From assembly GCA_027186245.1 (NCBI GenBank), contig CP114497.1, positions 5,339,501 through 5,403,500 of the forward strand: DNA of 64,000 nt. Direction: 5' to 3'. Under the pieces are notes generated by a model that was not told where the DNA came from, ran no database searches, and was given only the letters and a program-made list of their open reading frames with translations. A program made the position numbers and the translations under genes. Position 1 is the first letter of the stretch, and every line of letters starts with the position of its first letter. Source of the DNA: Coriaria nepalensis. Lineage: Eukaryota; Streptophyta; Magnoliopsida; Cucurbitales; Coriariaceae. Positions 53,282 through 64,000 of this stretch are shown here, one piece after another.

Positions 53282-55092
53282 ATGGCCGACCAAACCCTCA
53301 CGCCCCCACCGTCTTCCGACCACGCACTTCCGACAACCGATAAAGATGACTCACCACAGCCCCAAATACAATTTGAGGCGGCGGTAACTGATTTCCCTGT
53401 CGAAGCTGAAACAGAGCAGCCACAACCAGTACCTATAGAGTTGGGTTCAATAACAACCAAGTTTGCTTCTGTGACGGTGGTGGAAAAATCAGAACCGCTG
53501 CCACCGCCTCCGCCATCAGCGGCGGTGGTCGAGGAAAACACTTCAGTTCAAACGGAAGACGCTTTCGTTGCTGAGTCGGTGCCATCTAACACGGTCGATG
53601 AAAAGAAGGTTCCTCATTCCTTGATCTCGTTCAAGGAGGAAAGCAATATAGTAGCCGATCTTTCAACTTCGGAGAAGAAAGCTCTGCAAGAAATACGTCA
53701 GCTGGTTGAAGAAGCTCTGAACAAAAACCTATTCTTCTCCGAATCCACTTCTGAACAGGAATCTAAACCGGACGAGGTTTCCATTTGGGGAGTTCCTCTC
53801 CTTAAAGACGATCGGACGGATGTGATTCTTCTCAAGTTTCTAAGAGCCAGAGATTTCAAAGTGAAAGACGCATTTACCATGCTCAAGAACACGATGCAAT
53901 GGAGAAAAGATTTCGGGGTCGATTCTCTTGTAGATGAAAATCTTGGTGATGATTTGGACAAGGTGGTTTATATGCAGGGAGAAGACAGAGATGGCCATCC
54001 TGTTTGTTATAATGTTTTCGGAGAGTTTCAGAACAAGAATTTGTATCAGAAAACGTTATCCGACGAGGAAAAGAGAATCCGGTTTCTTCGTTGGAGGATC
54101 CAATTTCTAGAGAGAAGTATAAGGAAGCTTGATTTTAGTCCAGGTGGGATTTCTACTATCTTTCAGGTTAATGATATGAAGAATTCTCCTGGCCCGGCTA
54201 AGACCGAGCTTAGGCTCGCTACTAAACGGGCCCTTCAGGTCCTCCAGGACAATTATCCAGAGTTTGTTGCCAAACAAGTATGTATAGCTTTCATCAGACA
54301 TTGTTGTTGTTTTTTCCGTTATTTTTATTTATTTTATTATTATTTTTTTTAACTTAAAGATCGTGTCTGATTCTTTCAATTGGTGTGACTTTGATTTCAT
54401 ATGTAAGGTTTTTATCAATGTTCCATGGTGGCATCTTGCATTCTATACTGTGATTAGTCCCTTCCTGACCCAAAGGACAAAAAGCAAGTTTGTTTTTGCT
54501 AGCCCTGCTAGATCGGCCGAAGCCCTTTTTAAGTAAGTCATTGATGAATATTTTGGTTTTTCCATCTTAAATTGGTTTCTGATCTTCCATTAATTTAAAC
54601 AGATACATATCTCCCGAGCTAGTCCCAATCCAATACGGAGGTTTGAGCGTTGATTACTGTGATTGCAATCCCGAATTTGACATTTCTGAGCCAGTCACTG
54701 ATATTATAATTAAGCCATCAACTAAGCAGACTGTTGAAATTATCATCTACGAGGTGAAGCATAGATGTATCCATATACATCTACAATATTAATGGAGTTG
54801 CAATCTTTGATTTATTGGTCTTATTTTGAAATTGCAGAAATGTGTTATAGTTTGGGAGCTAAGGGTAGTTGGCTGGGAGGTGAGCTACAGTGCAGAATTT
54901 GTGCCCAACAGTGAAGAAGCTTACACAGTTATAATACAGAAGGCGATGAAGATGGGCCCCACAGATGAACCAGTGATCTCTAGGAGTTTCAAAGTCGGGG
55001 AACTGGGTAAGATACTACTGACCGTAGACAATCCCACCTCCAAAAGGAAGAGGCTTTTATACAGGTTTAAAGTCGAGCCATTTAGAGAGTGA
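53282..55092 (+). CDS. PATL: Patellin (Sec14-GOLD phosphoinositide-binding protein)
   Basis: Peripheral membrane protein that binds phosphoinositides through a Sec14 lipid pocket. It acts in membrane traffic, cell-plate formation and auxin-transport polarity (family knowledge). Four exons with GT/AG borders: 53282-54277, 54408-54532, 54603-54753 and 54838-55092; product 508 aa. The N-terminal 130 residues are acidic, Pro- and Glu-rich. A CRAL-TRIO N domain follows (about 175-215, LLKFLRARDFKV). The Sec14 lipid-binding lobe is at about 230-395, with VCYNVFGEF, PGGISTIFQVND and NVPWWHLAFYTVISPFLT. The C-terminal GOLD domain (about 405-505) includes VIVWELRVVGWEVSYSAEF and YRFKVEPF. The start is the ATG of MADQTLT; members commonly begin MAD/MAE. 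It resembles PATL3/PATL5 more than the long PATL1/2. Confidence 0.95.
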
Positions 55093-57620
55093 AGCCTATA
55101 TATTTGTTATAACGATCACTTGTCTTCTTGGTTTTCCTTTTGCTGTGATTCCACGTAGTTAAAAGTCTTTTACTTGGGTTGAGTCTATATGTTTTATGTA
55201 GTTGTGGAGAATTTTAAATAGATTGGTTTATAGTTAAGCAGCGGGTGGAATTATGCTTTGGAACAGATATGTTTTTGCAGCAAGAGATGATACTTTTGAT
55301 GGTATGCAATGGAAATATGGTTGGAAAACTTATACGGTTATATCCTTAAAATGGTTATTACTTTAGGTCGTTGTTTTTGTTCTGTGAATTACTATTTTAT
55401 ATCCTTATATGATTGATTACTTGTTGTCTAACAACTTGGCAACTTGGATTGGGCTGAGCAGCCATCAGGTCGGGTCATTATGCCCTGATGTTACCTGACC
55501 GACACCCTGTTGGAGTCGGCCAGGGGTCGGTTGGGTGGGGTAAATTTTTTTTTAATATTTTTGTGTGGGTAATATGTTTGTTTTCTTCCTTTCTTTTCTT
55601 CTCTTCTATTTTTGGGTAATTATCATCTTGCAAATGAGCAATTGAATTCTATCGTATCTATATGTATACATCAATTTCTTACAACAAAATAAAGCTATTG
55701 CAATTCAAGGTAATGATAATAAAATTGTCAAGTATATCAAGATCTGAATTGGTGATGAAATTGATTGAAATCAGAGGGGAAACAAAACCTGACACTCAAA
55801 CCTGAAACAAAACCAAAGGTTAGCGAACGTCAATCCGAGTACAAAGGACCGATGCTTGAGGATTGAGTTTTACCCAAACAAAACTACCTATTTTCTTACT
55901 ATAATTATTCTTTCTTATTTGTAATTTATAGTCGGGAGTACGAAAGAAAGAAAAGGAATAGTAGAGAAGTTAAGAAAGAGAAAAAGATGAAGAAATATAG
56001 TTAAAAGAAGCAGATAAAACACGGAGAGTCAAAGAGGGTGGTTCTGGTTCAAACAGAAGCAGTCGCGAAGAGAGAGAGAAGGGAAAGGGGTAGTGCGCTG
56101 CGAGCTAGGAAGAAAGGGGAAAAATAAAATAAAATAAAAATAAAAATAAAAATAATTGGAGCAAGGCAGTTTCAGATTTCGACCCGAAATCTATACGCCC
56201 GACACAGATAGAACCATATCGATCGGGACCCGAATGAGTTGAATTTTTTTTTTTTTGGTTGAGAAAATAACAGTCTCTGGTCTTATCGGTTGATCCAGTT
56301 AGGTCGGGTAAATATGTTCATCCCTATCTTGCATGTCATATTGATCAGGAATAGAGTTAAGCAAAAATACTGCGCGGACACCATTCCCAATTTTTTTTTT
56401 CGGCCAAATAAAAAGCTTCATCGTGCACGAAAAAGACGGGCCGTAAAAAAAAAAACACAATCTAGGGGAGAAAAAATGAACCCCAATAATCAGAAAAAAA
56501 CAAAAACCCAAAATAGAACAACAACTCTACAACCTAGCCTGAGGCCCTGCAGACTTCAAAAGAACAAAACAGCAAAACATTCGATTTAGATCATTCATAT
56601 TAATTTTTCTATAAAAAGTTTTTAATTTAATTTAATTTTAATTAATAGATTTTTAAATAATTTCACGTTAAATTCTTTATTCTATTTTTAAAATCTATTA
56701 AATATTATTATTTATCTATTTTTAAAAAAATTAATAAGAAAGAGAAAATCCTAATATTTATTTCATTATTTATTTACTTTTAAATAAAAGAGTTAATAAA
56801 AGAGATAAATTATTATTAAAAAAAAGTTTAATTTTATTAGAGTGATCCTTCATATTTGAAAAATTATTTTAATAAAATTAAATATAGCTAATCTAATATA
56901 GGATATTTAAAAAAAATTGTTTATACTTCAAAAATATAGTTAATATGGACATTTAACTAATATGATGTAAATGCTTTAAACTGAAGCACTTGGATCAAAC
57001 ACAAACCAGTTCAAGACATGATCAAACGCCTAAAAGAAGCAGAGTCAAACCCTAAAATCGTCAACCTGCAAAAAACAAACCAAGAGAAAATTAAGATCAT
57101 TAAGCCAAATCTAGTTGCAATGAAACACCGAGACTGAAACACTGAATTTTTTTAAATTAATTTTTCATAGTTTGAGGTTTTTTTAAGGTATCAAATTTTA
57201 CTAAGCACGTGTCAAATGAGCATACCTCGTCCTGCCTCTACACCTGCACCACCACTGAACCACATTAGGTCGGTGCGGTGGTTGTCGGTGACCTCCGATG
57301 CACATGCTTAGATCAGGTCAGTCAGGAAATGGGGGTACTTTTTACTATTTAGAAGTAATAATTTTATAAAATATGGAGGGAGGTTTCATAATTTATTGCC
57401 TCTAATATTAAGTTTCTTTACCTTCTTTTTCAACTTAGTAGGGAGCAATCTTCTTGTATAGGTTCGTTGAAAGTCTAATACCCGTTAAATCAATCGAATT
57501 TATTCCGATATACTTATTTATTTATGTGAATTAATTTTAATTTATATAAATTATCAACTAAATAAATATTTTATATTTAAATAAACATTTAGCTTATCAT
57601 TATGCAGGAAATGATATTGT
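55093..57620. other. Intergenic, no gene seen
   Basis: The patellin 3' UTR, then decayed sequence. GC-richer short stretches at 55440-55540 and 56160-56300 carry scattered CCGAC/GGGTCGG phrases, but no coding segment was found. Confidence 0.5.
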
Positions 57621-57624
57621 ACGC

Positions 57625-57795
57625 ATATCATTTGTATGACATACTTAATAGATTCTCGGATCTTAGATATACATTTGGAATCGTGATATTGATCATGCTC
57701 GATGAGATACAAGTAGCTTGATGTCTAAGATTCAAACTGTTTATAGTCATAGGATTGTCATGATGGGATAATGAAAATTCAGAAAAACTATTATA
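57625..57795 (+). repeat. Inverted fragment of R1 repeat
   Basis: Matches the reverse complement of about 51935-52110, including a 'cataggattgtcatgatgggataat' stretch. It abuts the R2 repeat at about 57800. Confidence 0.75.
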
Positions 57796-57799
57796 TGTT

Positions 57800-58361
57800 C
57801 TATCTGTTGAGTATGGTGGCCTGAAAGTATGTGAAAAGTACAGTTTTAATAAAATTAATAAAAATGACAATTTTTTATATAATTATTATGGATGTATTAC
57901 TCAAATAATATGTATAAATATCAAAAAATTCAAAATTCATTCATGTGACTATAATTTTATATTAGTATGAGAAGATTAAGATTATAGATAATGAATTAAA
58001 TTGTCTACAACATATTAAAGTATGAAATCTTTAATTAATGGTTGCTAGTATGGTCCGTTAGCATTATGAATGCTAGTTATCTATCTGTTGAGTATGGTGC
58101 CCTGAAAGTATGTGAAAAGTATAGTTTTAATAAAATTAATAAAAATGACAATTTTTTATATAATTATTATGGATGTATTACTCAAATAATATGTATAAAT
58201 ATCAAAAAATTCAAAATTCATTCATGTGACTATAATTTTATATTAGTATGAGAAGATTAAGATTATAGATAATGAATTAAATTGTCTACAACTTATTAAA
58301 GTATGAAATCTTTAATTAATGGTTGCTAGTATGGTCCGTTAGCATTATGAATGCTAGTTAT
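57800..58361. repeat. 281-bp near-perfect tandem duplication
   Basis: Units 57800-58080 and 58081-58361 differ at only a few positions. The related copy near 45915 has a single unit. Confidence 0.95.
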
Positions 58362-59418
58362 CTAGATTCAGATCACTGATGTAGATAGACATCTTAGTGG
58401 AGATGTTTTGTATAATTGGATTATATAGAACATTACCCGATGTAAATTAATTCTTTATTAAAATACCATATTCCATAAAGAATTTTATTCATATCAGTAG
58501 ATGATCATATACAGATCAATCTGAATCATAAGTAGTCACAAACTCTTGTTTATGTAAACTGAATCTTTTGATTCACTCGTCATAGTTTTTTTGTAAAACA
58601 GGCTAAATAATTTTGTTTTGGAGATTTATTGAGATAAGTGGCTAGGAACATGATTTACAAATATGGAATCCAAACCTTCTTCATAGAAGATTATATATTG
58701 GTTCCTTTAAGGGTTAATTCTAAAACTGAATGGTTTTTAGCTCAAATTTATGTTTTACATAGAACATATTTATTATTTTAAATATTATTTTTATTTTATA
58801 TATATATTATTTTTTAAAATTGACCGTTCACTAATGAATTAATGGTACTTAAAGATAAATATATAATTATAGAGGTAAAACAGTAATTTTGACTAACTCT
58901 AATTATGAATCAATTTTTGAAATATTGAATGCATGTAATGATAATATCAATGGACTACTAGAGATTGTTAAGTAATATATTTTATTATTGCAAAAGTACA
59001 ATCCCATATTTTTAGTGGAATAATATTGGAATTAATAAATTAAATTTATTAGATTAAAGAGTTTAATTAATAATCTAATTTATTCGAGTTTGAAATTATA
59101 GGTCCATGGTTTTCAGGTCGCCTCTATAAAATACTATATAGGGTAAGAATGAAAAAATTTAAAAAATAACTTATTTACAAGAAAATAGTTTTCTATGGCA
59201 AATTTGTAATTATGAGATAATTAATATTAATTAATTAATTAAAAGATGTATTTAAATGATAAATTTCGGAAGTCATTTATTAAATAATAATATATTTGAT
59301 TTTGAATTAGATATGTTATACATAATATTAAATTGATATGAGATATTGATTTAATATTAAGATTAGGTAAGTCAAATTTAAATTAGTTTGAAAAACTACT
59401 TTAAAATTCAAATATGAT

Positions 59419-59676
59419 TTGATTTGATTTAAAATAGATGAGATTCTATTTTAAATAAAATTTGAAAATTTTTTACTAAATCAAATATATCATTAAAGAG
59501 ATAATATGATTTAAAATAGATAAGATTTTATTTTAAATTAGATTTAAAAAGATTTAATCAAATCAGTTATATCATAAAAGATATGATATTATGTAAAATA
59601 GATAAAATTCTATTTTAAATTAGATTTGAAAAGATTTGACCATATCAAATATCATTTAATATTATAATTGAATTAT
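59419..59676. repeat. Three imperfect 82-bp tandem repeats
   Basis: The phrase AAAATAGAT(G/A)A starts at 59431, 59513 and 59595, giving a period of 82 bp; the units are AT-rich and diverged. Confidence 0.85.
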
Positions 59677-59803
59677 CAATTCAATTAATTTAAGGAGTTT
59701 AAATTAAAAATAATATTAAATAGAAATTCTACTGGAGTCGTATAAATACATCTCATTTTAATTATTTTAGAGAGGTTTTTTCTGAAGAGATTTTTCTAAG
59801 TAG

Positions 59804-61985
59804 GAGATGACTCTACCATTCTGCATTAATACGCAGCCAAGTCCAATCCAAGAAGCATCACAGTATACTACGAAACAACTTGTTCCAGTCGGTAAAGCAA
59901 GAACCGGTGCGGAGGTAAGATGATCTTTCAACTTCTGAAAACTTTCTTCACATGTACTCGTCCATTGAAACTTAACATTTTTCTGCATGACACGAGTTAG
60001 AGGTGTTGCTATATGCGAAAAGTTCTCAATGAACCGCCTATAATATCCGGCCAAATCGAGAAAACTATGTATTTCGGTTACTGAGGCAGGTCTAGGCCAC
60101 TACCTAACCACTTCAACTTTCTGAGAATCTACACTTACTCGTCATTAGAGATCACATGGCCGAGGAATGCAACACTACTTAGCCAAAACTTACATTTGGA
60201 AAATTTCGCAAATAGCTGCTACTCTTTCAATGTTTGCAGGACTGCTCACAAGTGTGCTTCATGCTCATGTTCGTTATGTGAATATACCAGACTGTCATCG
60301 ATAAAAACAACTATAAAGCGATCTAAAAAAGGCTTGAAAATTCTATTCATCAGATCCATGAACGTAGTTGGGGCATTTGTAAGTCCAAATGACATAACCA
60401 AAAACTCATAATGTCTATATCGAGCTCGAAATGCAGTCTTAGGTATATCATCCTTCCTTATTTTCATTATGTGATAACCCGATCTAAGATCAATCTTCAA
60501 AAAATAGTGAGCACCTTGAAGTTGATCAAACAGGTCGTCAATGCGTAGTAATGGATATTTGTTACGGATTGTCATCATATTGAACTGTCAATAATTGATG
60601 CAAGGGCGGAGGGAACTGTCTTTTTTATGAACAAACAAGACCGGGGTACCCCAAGGTGAAGTACTTGGATAGATAAAACCTTTATCAAGAAGGTCTTAAA
60701 GTTGTTCTTTAAACTCCTTCAATTCGGTTGGAGCCATCCTGTATGGAGGAATTGATGCTGGTTTTATTCCCGGAACTAAGTCAATACCAAACTCTCTCTC
60801 TCAGTCTACAGGTAAACTTGTAAGTCTTCGAGAAATACCTTAGAAAACTCAATGACCACTAGAATTTCAGACAGTTTACTACTCTCCCTAAATTCGGTAT
60901 TATGCACAAAGGCCAAATATGCCATACAACCCTTTGTCAACATTTTTGTTGCTTTAAGAAATGATACTAACCTATAAGGAGTTGCATTATACTCTCCTTG
61001 GAAGCAAAATTCAGTCATGTTTGGAGGTTTAAACTTCACCACCTTACCATGACAGTCAACTATGGCATGACTAGCGGCTAACCAATCCATACCGAGGATC
61101 ACGTCAAATTTCAGCATGTCTAATTGAATCAAATCAGCACATAATTCATGATCACTCACCTGGACAACACAACCTTTATAAACTCGATCTAGTACTATGG
61201 TTTCTCCCATTGGTGTGCTTACAACTAGTGAACTTTTTAACAGAAACAACTCAATATCCAACCTTCTAGAAAAATAATGCAAAACAAAAGAATGTGTAGC
61301 ACCCGAATCAAATAAAATGTGTGCATCAACATTATTAATTCTAAATGTACATGTAACAACAGTATTGGACGCTTGCACAACTTGCTGCATTAACGCGAAA
61401 ACTCATGCTTATCCTTTGCTAGTGCTAGCTTGATTTCTACTAACTTGTCCACGACCCCCTTGGCATCACCATACCACGGCCACCCCTTGCATCTTGCTGC
61501 GCAATATGTTGTGGCGCTGTTGAGCCTAAGGATTGCGTAGGTACTGTACCACCCGCCGACCATTGGAATGATGCTTGTGGATTGGCCGTGAAGGGATAGT
61601 CCTTAACAAAATGACCCACTTTCTTCACATCTAAAACACTCCCCTGTAAGTCTTCAACAAACTCCAGCATGTCCCTTTCCACACATTGTCGTTTTGATTT
61701 GGCGGTCTATTTTCTCAAGTTTTCTTACCCCTCTACACTATCTTTTTGAGTCATTAGTATATTCACTTTTTTATTGGGACTCCCTTTGATCAGATGTGGT
61801 CTTCCTCTTTTGATAAGGTTGTTCTCGACTTTCCATTGACTGATTCTCGATAACCCACACACAATCCAAAGCTACAGAAAATGTTGTAAATCTCTGAGCA
61901 GTCAATGCTCTAAATAGTGGCTTAACCAACCCTCTTACAAACCTCTTCACCCTTACTGCTATTTCTGCACAGCGCAATATCATGT
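59804..61985 (-). pseudogene. Ty3/gypsy gag-pol, truncated
   Basis: Read leftwards on the minus strand. The gag tail (61771-61983) has the KRFVRGL...LFRAL pattern. A degenerate zinc knuckle follows (VKKVGHFVKDYPF, 61620). Then come an aspartic protease (DSGATHSF, 61300) and reverse transcriptase with [21 protein letters not shown] and FIDD (60250-60580). RNase H comes last, with AGYYRRFIENFS and YCDASWIGLGCVLMQ (59800-60050). It breaks off after VISY, so integrase is missing. Stops interrupt it, for example a TGA within CINYxQF (about 60585). It is therefore dead and truncated at 59803 by an LTR-like unit. Confidence 0.93.
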
Positions 61986-62232
61986 TATTCTTATTATATT
62001 GATAATAGTATAGTTCGATTATGCTATTTTTATTATATCATGCTTTATGCTATAACATAATATCTTAGACTTAAGAATTTATGTATTAACGTATGCTAAG
62101 GTTTATTTGTACACTTAATTAACTTTGAAATAAATTTCCTATGCTCAAATTGACAAGGTACTATAGGCTGGAAGTGCCTGAGGTCTGGCAGCAAGTGAAG
62201 CTACAGGGGGAGCTAGAGATATTAACTCTCAG

Positions 62233-63230
62233 CTATTCTGAAGAAGGCTGCTCCACAACCTTAGACTTCTTAGCTTTATTCGAGATGTCTAGAGGTAAGC
62301 TTGCCCTTTTCTTTGCCTGTTTAGCTACAACTTTAACTTCTCGACGTCTCTTTTGTTCTCGATATTTCTGGTCAGTCAGAGCAGCGACATCAGCCTTGGA
62401 GATTTTCTCTAAAAAACATAAACAAAATGTGTTAGTAGGCATAAAAGGCAACAAAAATCCTATGAGATCCTTAAGGAAGAGGCTACCATGATGGAGTGGT
62501 CTAGGCTCAACATAGGGATGGTACCTAAAGAGCCAACCTCTATTGGTGGGTCAACACAAATGAGACTCCAATTGGTCGGACGATCAAGCGTTAGAACCAC
62601 TTTCAAGTGTTTATCCTCTTCTGGTCTACTCATTATGGCTTCCTAGATTTCTTCATCAACCTTAGAGAGACCCAGGTCAAAATTTGGAGTACACTTCTCT
62701 TCGCACTCAATAAATAGGGAATATTGATAGGAAGGGCATTACAAGTTCCCAGTCAAAATAAACTACTTATCTTTCCAATGTTTGTTCGCCTGGGGAAGAC
62801 TAGTGATGGGTTTACCCTTCTCCACACTAGCATAATGTCAGCCTTGATTGCTTCGGCTTAGGCTGATTAGAGAATGGGAAAATGAGGTACGAGGGCATGG
62901 CCAACTTCCTCATGATAAAGGATAAATAACCCCATAATAGTTCTCTAGGCGTTAGGAACAAATTGACCACCGGGTAGTTTCCACGAATACAACAGAGCTT
63001 GAAGAAACGGGTGGAGATGGACCCTAAAGCCCCAAGCGAACATGTTTATATGTACGGTGATCTCCGGTGAGCCATCTAGTCCAACAAAGGATATTCTCTC
63101 AAACTCATATGGTATCCGTATATTAATGCAGGAGGGAATGTTATATTCGGTCAAAATGAAGAAACAATCATCCTAAGTAAAGGTGGAGACAACCTCCTTG
63201 TAGTGATCCGGTCGAGACCGACCCGCCCCC
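62233..63230 (-). pseudogene. Gypsy-type 'putative plant transposon' gag-like fragment
   Basis: The minus-strand segment 62945-63154 reads FAWGFRVHLHPFLQALLYSW then KLPGGQFVPNA, matching the pattern of the 'Transposase (putative), gypsy type' domain (F..GLR.PLHPF......L...PGQ..PN). Further left, 62233-62454 is a lysine-rich part (EKISKADVAALTD, KKRASLPLD). The stretch between is broken. It is a separate element fragment from the pol at 59.8-62.0 kb, or an unrelated older insert. Confidence 0.7.
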
Positions 63231-63689
63231 TTTACTTTTCTCCTCGGTCCGGGTTGAACCGTCATTTTGTTGTTTGACTTGGACGTACCTGACCAGCAAA
63301 AGGGGAAGCAGGTCATCCTCAACTCAGTCATTTATTAGCCGCTCTGAACCTAGTTAAGGGGCTAATGAGGGTCCTAAGTTCAAATAGGGAAGTTGGAAAT
63401 TGGCTAAGTGTTGGGAAAACCCTAGGAAAAGGTCTTGCTAAGGTGCCTTACATCAGCAAAAGAGAAAAACACCTATGAGTCAAGTTTCTAGACCTAATTT
63501 TGATCGGAGAGATAATTTTCAAAAAATGAAAAGGGCGCAAAAATATTCATATGAAGAACATCAAAATATTCGTATGAAGAAAACCAAAAAAATGTAAAAT
63601 GAAGGTTAAAGAGGAGCACTTACTTGCTCTATTCAATGCCCTTAAATTATTTATTTCTAATTAAATCAACTTCATTTCTTACTTGTTAT

Positions 63690-64000
63690 AGTAGAGCTAC
63701 AAGACATTGGATTTACTAAATTAATAATTTATCATTTTTCCCTTATAGTCATACTATCAGCAAAATGACCATTCGATCTCTAAAATGAAAATAGTGTATT
63801 TTCCTTCTTCTCAACAAAAACTCAATTGAGTTACTTTAAAACTTTAGTGTGTGTGACTAATTAAGTTCTACATCACCCTAGTAGTAAGATCTCATAACAA
63901 TATTATGATTTTCTCTAATCAGGGATTAGATTCATTTACTTATAAAACTACCTTTTAAATTAAACAACTAATTTAATCTTCTTATGATTAATTTAACTTA
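63690..64000 (-). repeat. LTR-like repeat, family R1 copy D (cut by window end)
   Basis: Starts with 'aataatttatcatttttcc' and follows the block order of copy A from about 33970 and copy C from about 50960: ACTAATTAAGTTCTACATCA, then TTTAAATTAAAC-type sequence. It continues beyond the window. Confidence 0.8.

Larger units (their letters stand above)
57800..59803 (+). repeat. LTR-like repeat, family R2, with internal tandem duplications
   Basis: It starts like an LTR (TGTTGAGTATGG at 57805). Blocks to about 58970 match 45915-46735. The right end, around 59770-59803, resembles an LTR leader (AGAGAGGTTTTTTCTGAAGA) and abruptly meets the end of the gypsy pol. Two internal duplications are listed separately. 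Confidence 0.65.

Noticed and set aside
53257..53541. Glycine-rich frame antisense to the patellin
   Set aside because: Shadow of the Pro-rich N-terminus of the real gene.

Overview
The window reads as nuclear DNA of a flowering plant, most likely a eudicot. Genes have introns with GT/AG borders, intergenic DNA is AT-rich and full of decayed retrotransposons, and the proteins include a D-class floral MADS factor, a chloroplast photosystem II protein and a secondary-wall xylan methyltransferase. The species cannot be named from sequence alone.

Six genes look intact. (1) 1653-4333 (-): an AGL11/SEEDSTICK-like MADS-box gene in seven exons. (2) 9755-12894 (-): a GDSL esterase/lipase in five exons. 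(3) 16936-21968 (-): MIC10, a mitochondrial cristae-organising protein, with a 4.1 kb intron and a four-codon last exon. (4) 28660-30233 (+): PSB33/LIL8-like, a chloroplast Rieske-fold protein that lacks the iron-sulfur ligands. (5) 43034-43918 (+): an intronless glucuronoxylan 4-O-methyltransferase. (6) 53282-55092 (+): a patellin (Sec14-GOLD) in four exons. They are unrelated plant housekeeping and developmental genes and show no operon-like or pathway clustering.

Broken genes and gene fragments: a GDSL last-exon relic (7.2 kb); a DUF1985 fragment (22.8-24.2 kb); an 11-beta-hydroxysteroid-dehydrogenase-like pseudogene with a destroyed splice donor and a frameshift (38.6-39.6 kb); a plastid atpB fragment lying inside an LTR (49.9-50.3 kb); and a probable mitochondrial insert (8.4-9.2 kb).

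Mobile DNA: Ty1/copia RNase H remnant (14.5-14.9 kb); MuDR-like transposase (25.1-27.7 kb); a coding-poor LTR element with a primer-binding-site-like sequence (31.7 kb); long LTR-like repeats recurring at 33-35, 46-48, 50-52, 57-60 and 63.7-64 kb, with inverted pieces at 16.3 and 57.6 kb; truncated Ty3/gypsy pol (59.8-62.0 kb); and a gag-like 'putative plant transposon' domain (62.2-63.2 kb).

The most informative structure is at the left edge. Positions 1-1105 are a second copy of the MADS gene's upstream region (about 4945-5815), with the distal part inverted between copies and an ATT microsatellite expanded in one. This predicts a tandem MADS paralogue just left of the window. I found no convincing new multi-gene system; the best leads are that duplication, the atpB fragment inside an LTR, and the possible alternative membrane-spanning exon in the MIC10 intron.
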